The notes beneath the pieces are model-generated. The model was not told the DNA's origin. It worked only from the letters and a program-made list of their open reading frames with translations, and did no database searches. The translations under genes and the position numbers were made by a program. 16,334 nucleotides of DNA from JBDSTZ01 sp039927975 (GTDB lineage Bacteria; Pseudomonadota; Gammaproteobacteria; Burkholderiales; Burkholderiaceae_D): NCBI GenBank assembly GCA_039927975.1, contig JBDSTZ010000107.1, positions 1 to 16,334 of the forward strand, read 5' to 3'. This document shows positions 14,461-16,334 of the stretch, in pieces (within the stretch, counting starts at the first letter, position 1; each line of letters starts with the position of its first letter).

Positions 14461-14967
14461 TTACTCGTCCGACTCGCCCTTCAGGTCTTTCAGACCAGCG
14501 AACGGCGACGGCTTCTCGCTCCTGAGCAGATCGAGCACCTTGCTGTCGGGGCAGACCTCGTGCTTCGGCACTTGCGGCAGCGCCAGCAAGGCTTCGTCTT
14601 CGATCAGGTCGCGAATATCGCAGCTGCGGCTGCCGACGATCACATCGACCGATTCGTCGTCCAGCGCTTCCTCGATCTGGTCGGCGTCGTCGTCGTCCTT
14701 GCCCAGCACCAGCATGGTCGACGAATCCATCTCGTAGGCATACGGCGTCAGGCAGCGCTGGCACACCAGTTGCACGGTGCCCTTGACCGACAGCGTCAGC
14801 GCGGGATAACCCTGCTGCGCGGTGCCGCCGTCGATGGCCCAGGCAATCTCGCCGGACTGGTCGGCGCAATCCTGATTCAACCGGCTCATGGAGGCGACCG
14901 GCGTGGTGCCGTCGCGATGGCCGTTGCTTCGACTAAATTCAAAAGCGTCGATGACAAAAGCGCTCAT
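14461..14967 (-). CDS. yceD: DUF177 family protein YceD (proposed large-subunit rRNA accumulation protein)
   Basis: 168 residues. The family has been linked to 23S rRNA accumulation and is almost always next to rpmF. A Cys pair is present in LVCQRCLTPY (Cys69, Cys72), with the typical acidic middle (DDDDADQIEEALDDES) and the motif CDIRDLIEDEALLALP-VPKHEVC with Cys139. The C-terminus PSPFAGLKDLK is the family tail. The ATG at 14965-14967 gives the full N-terminus. It has no ribosome binding site, and a -10-like TAAAAT ends 7 bp before it, so the mRNA may be nearly leaderless. Confidence 0.92.
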   Translation of the reverse strand: MSAFVIDAFEFSRSNGHRDGTTPVASMSRLNQDCADQSGEIAWAIDGGTAQQGYPALTLSVKGTVQLVCQRCLTPYAYEMDSSTMLVLGKDDDDADQIEEALDDESVDVIVGSRSCDIRDLIEDEALLALPQVPKHEVCPDSKVLDLLRSEKPSPFAGLKDLKGESDE

Positions 14968-14974
14968 GTGAGAA

Positions 14975-14980
14975 ATTTTA
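14975..14980 (-). promoter_or_regulatory. Possible -10 element of yceD
   Basis: GGGTAAAATTTC on the minus strand contains TAAAAT ending 8 bp before the yceD ATG. A start about 7 bp downstream would fall at or next to the ATG. No good -35 is seen. The alternative is that transcription starts further up, inside 15000-15130. Confidence 0.35.
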
Positions 14981-14989
14981 CCCGGAAAA

Positions 14990-15006
14990 CCTGCGATAAT
15001 AGCAGG
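14990..15006 (+). promoter_or_regulatory. Probable maf promoter -10 inside an inverted repeat
   Basis: TGCGATAAT (14992-15000) is an extended -10 pointing right. It lies inside the dyad CCTGC-GATAATA-GCAGG (14990-15006), which could be an operator or just a hairpin-forming site. The -35 region is poor. The promoter is back to back with the yceD -10, 14 bp away. Confidence 0.4.
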
Positions 15007-15015
15007 CTTATCCCA

Positions 15016-15044
15016 GTGCAGTCAAAGACTTGCTGCATTTTTTT
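15016..15044 (+). terminator. Terminator-like hairpin in the maf leader
   Basis: TGCAG (15017-15021) pairs with CTGCA (15033-15037) and is followed by seven T (15038-15044). Inside, GCAGTC and GACTTGC can pair as an alternative. The stem is short, so termination would be partial. It lies between the probable maf promoter and the maf start, which would make it an attenuator-like site. Confidence 0.4.
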
Positions 15045-15055
15045 GAGGCAGGCGA

Positions 15056-15102
15056 TGAAGCTTGCGGCATCCGCAAGCGATTCGAATCGCCGATCGGCTT
15101 CA
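15056..15102 (+). other. Cluster of palindromes upstream of maf
   Basis: Three perfect palindromic units abut: the hairpin GCTTGCGG-CAT-CCGCAAGC (15060-15078), GCGATTCGAATCGC (15077-15090) and GCCGATCGGC (15089-15098). TGAAGC (15056-15061) and GCTTCA (15097-15102) can close around them, so the region can fold as a branched structure. It might be a structured leader, a REP-like element or a protein site. No second copy is seen in the window. Confidence 0.6.
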
Positions 15103-15133
15103 CGCTGCCCTGGACTTTCACCTGCGCCCCGAT

Positions 15134-15766
15134 ATGATACCTGTTTCCCCCTCCCCGCGCCTGATTCTCGCTTCCAGTTCGGCCTATCGGCGCGAATTGC
15201 TTGGCCGCCTGGGCTTGCCGTTCGAGGTGATGGTGCCGGGCATCGACGAGACCGCCCTGGCCGGCGAGGCGCCGCAGGAGACCGCCTTGCGGCTGGCGCG
15301 CGCCAAGGCTGCCGAAGTGGCGCGCCAGGCGCCCGGCAGCCTGGTGATCGGCTCCGACCAGGTCGCCACGCTGGACGGCGCGCAGATCGGTAAACCGGGC
15401 AGCCACGCGGCGGCGCTGCTGCAATTGCAGACCATGCGCGGACGGCGCGTCGTGTTCCACACCGCGCTGTGCCTGTGGGACGGGCGCGTGGCGGACCCCG
15501 AGGCGGCCGCGCAAGTGGCCAATATCCAGACCTTCGTCACCTTCCGCGACCTGCCCGACGCCGAACTCGACGCCTACCTGCGCATCGAGCAACCCTACGA
15601 TTGCGCCGGCAGCGCCAAGAACGAGGGGCTGGGCATCGCCATCCTCGAACAAATCGACAGCACCGATCCGACCGCCCTCACCGGCCTGCCCTTGATCGCC
15701 CTGTGCGGCATGCTGCGGCGCGCCGGGGTCGGCTTTTTCGGCCTGCAGGCGCCCTCCGCTCCTTAA
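15134..15766 (+). CDS. maf: Maf-like protein, YceF subgroup, 7-methyl-GTP pyrophosphatase
   Basis: 210 residues. Maf proteins hydrolyse non-canonical nucleoside triphosphates; the YceF subgroup prefers m7GTP. Seen here: LILASSSAYRRELL (10-23), the DET motif (38-40), GSDQV with the probable catalytic Asp75, GKPGS, and EQPYDCAGSAKNEGLG (152-167). The last is the YceF-type version of the second signature. The ATG at 15134 gives the standard N-terminus shortly before the first strand. No clear ribosome binding site is present. In E. coli yceF also adjoins yceD-rpmF-plsX and diverges from the following cluster, as here. A methyltransferase gene follows after 30 bp. Confidence 0.93.
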   Translation: MIPVSPSPRLILASSSAYRRELLGRLGLPFEVMVPGIDETALAGEAPQETALRLARAKAAEVARQAPGSLVIGSDQVATLDGAQIGKPGSHAAALLQLQTMRGRRVVFHTALCLWDGRVADPEAAAQVANIQTFVTFRDLPDAELDAYLRIEQPYDCAGSAKNEGLGIAILEQIDSTDPTALTGLPLIALCGMLRRAGVGFFGLQAPSAP

Positions 15767-15796
15767 ACAACTTACTGAACGCTATCAACGAACACC

Positions 15797-16334
15797 ATGG
15801 CCGGCACTCTTTTCCTGATTCCCAACACCCTCGGCGCGACCGAGGCTGCTCCCGGCGCGCTGGCGCACATCATTCCCGAGCAAGTCCAGGCGCTGACCGC
15901 CAGGCTCGATTATTTCGTCGCTGAAAACGCCAAGACGGCGCGCGCCTTTCTCAAGCTGGTCGCCGTGCGCCATCCGCTGGCCAGGGCGCTGCAGGAAATC
16001 GAGATCGCCGAACTGAATGTGAACACGCCGACGCAAGCGCTGGCCGGCCTGCTCGCGCCACTGCTGGCCGGGCGCGATGCCGGCCTGGTGTCCGAAGCCG
16101 GAGTGCCGGCCGTGGCCGATCCGGGCGCCGACCTGGTGCGCCTGGCCCATCAGCACGGCGTGACCGTGCGCCCGCTGGTGGGACCATCGTCGCTGCTGCT
16201 GGCCGTCATGGCGAGCGGCTTGAACGGGCAGAGTTTCGCCTTTAACGGCTATCTGCCGACCGACGCCGCGCAGCGCGCCAGGCGCATCAAGGAACTCGAG
16301 CAGCGTTCGCGCAGCGAGCAACAGACCCAGTTAT
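15797..16334 (+). CDS. SAM-dependent methyltransferase, tetrapyrrole-methylase fold (RsmI-like), cut at right edge
   Basis: 179 residues are visible from the ATG at 15797, open to the end of the window. The N-terminus GTLFLIPNTLG is the first strand of the tetrapyrrole/corrin methylase fold. GLVSEAGVPAVADPGADLVRLAH (97-118) is the SAM-binding region shared with RsmI (16S rRNA 2'-O-ribose methyltransferase). RPLVGPSSLLLAVMASGL (125-142) and FNGYLP follow. The N-terminus differs from true RsmI (long insert EAAPGALAHIIPEQVQALTARLDYFVAENAKTARAFL), so this is likely a paralogous COG0313-type protein of unknown substrate. It starts 30 bp after maf and is probably cotranscribed. Confidence 0.88.
   Translation, partial: MAGTLFLIPNTLGATEAAPGALAHIIPEQVQALTARLDYFVAENAKTARAFLKLVAVRHPLARALQEIEIAELNVNTPTQALAGLLAPLLAGRDAGLVSEAGVPAVADPGADLVRLAHQHGVTVRPLVGPSSLLLAVMASGLNGQSFAFNGYLPTDAAQRARRIKELEQRSRSEQQTQL

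Overview
The window looks like a chromosomal housekeeping region from a GC-rich betaproteobacterium, most likely Oxalobacteraceae (Massilia, Duganella or Janthinobacterium type). This is judged from protein sequence character and gene order; no database search was possible. Every recognised gene is on the minus strand except the last two at the right edge.

Right to left, in the direction of transcription, the first block is yceD (DUF177), rpmF, plsX, fabH, fabD, fabG, acpP and fabF. This is the classical fatty acid and phospholipid synthesis cluster, and it ends in a strong hairpin terminator at 8113-8152. Diverging from yceD are maf (yceF type, m7GTP pyrophosphatase) and a tetrapyrrole-methylase-fold SAM methyltransferase cut by the window end. 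Extended -10 promoters are visible in front of rpmF and acpP, and the yceD/maf interval holds back-to-back promoter-like elements and several palindromes.

The second block is the envelope-stress (sigma-E) locus: ygfX-like membrane protein, rpoE, rseA, then the DegQ/MucD protease and a small glutaredoxin-like protein. A sigma-E-type promoter (GAACTT, 16 bp, TCTTA) sits just before rpoE, overlapping the ygfX stop codon. The usual rseB/mucB gene is not there. Instead rseA stops before any membrane segment, and about 460 bp of degenerate 24-bp tandem repeat follows. The repeat is open in the same frame as rseA and would encode a very hydrophobic Ala/Val-rich segment.

The third block is lepA, lepB, a small DUF4845 membrane protein, and rnc running off the left edge. 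lepA and lepB overlap by 4 bp. rnc carries an apparent 2-nt deletion that shifts the frame and separates the N-terminal catalytic part from the rest, although the downstream sequence is otherwise intact.

I found no CRISPR array, insertion sequence, tRNA, rRNA, phage gene or novel defence system. The points worth following up are the rseA/rseB remodelling with its repeat array, the rnc frameshift, the in-phase 15-bp repeats that repeat the degQ stop region, and the structured leaders of lepA and maf.
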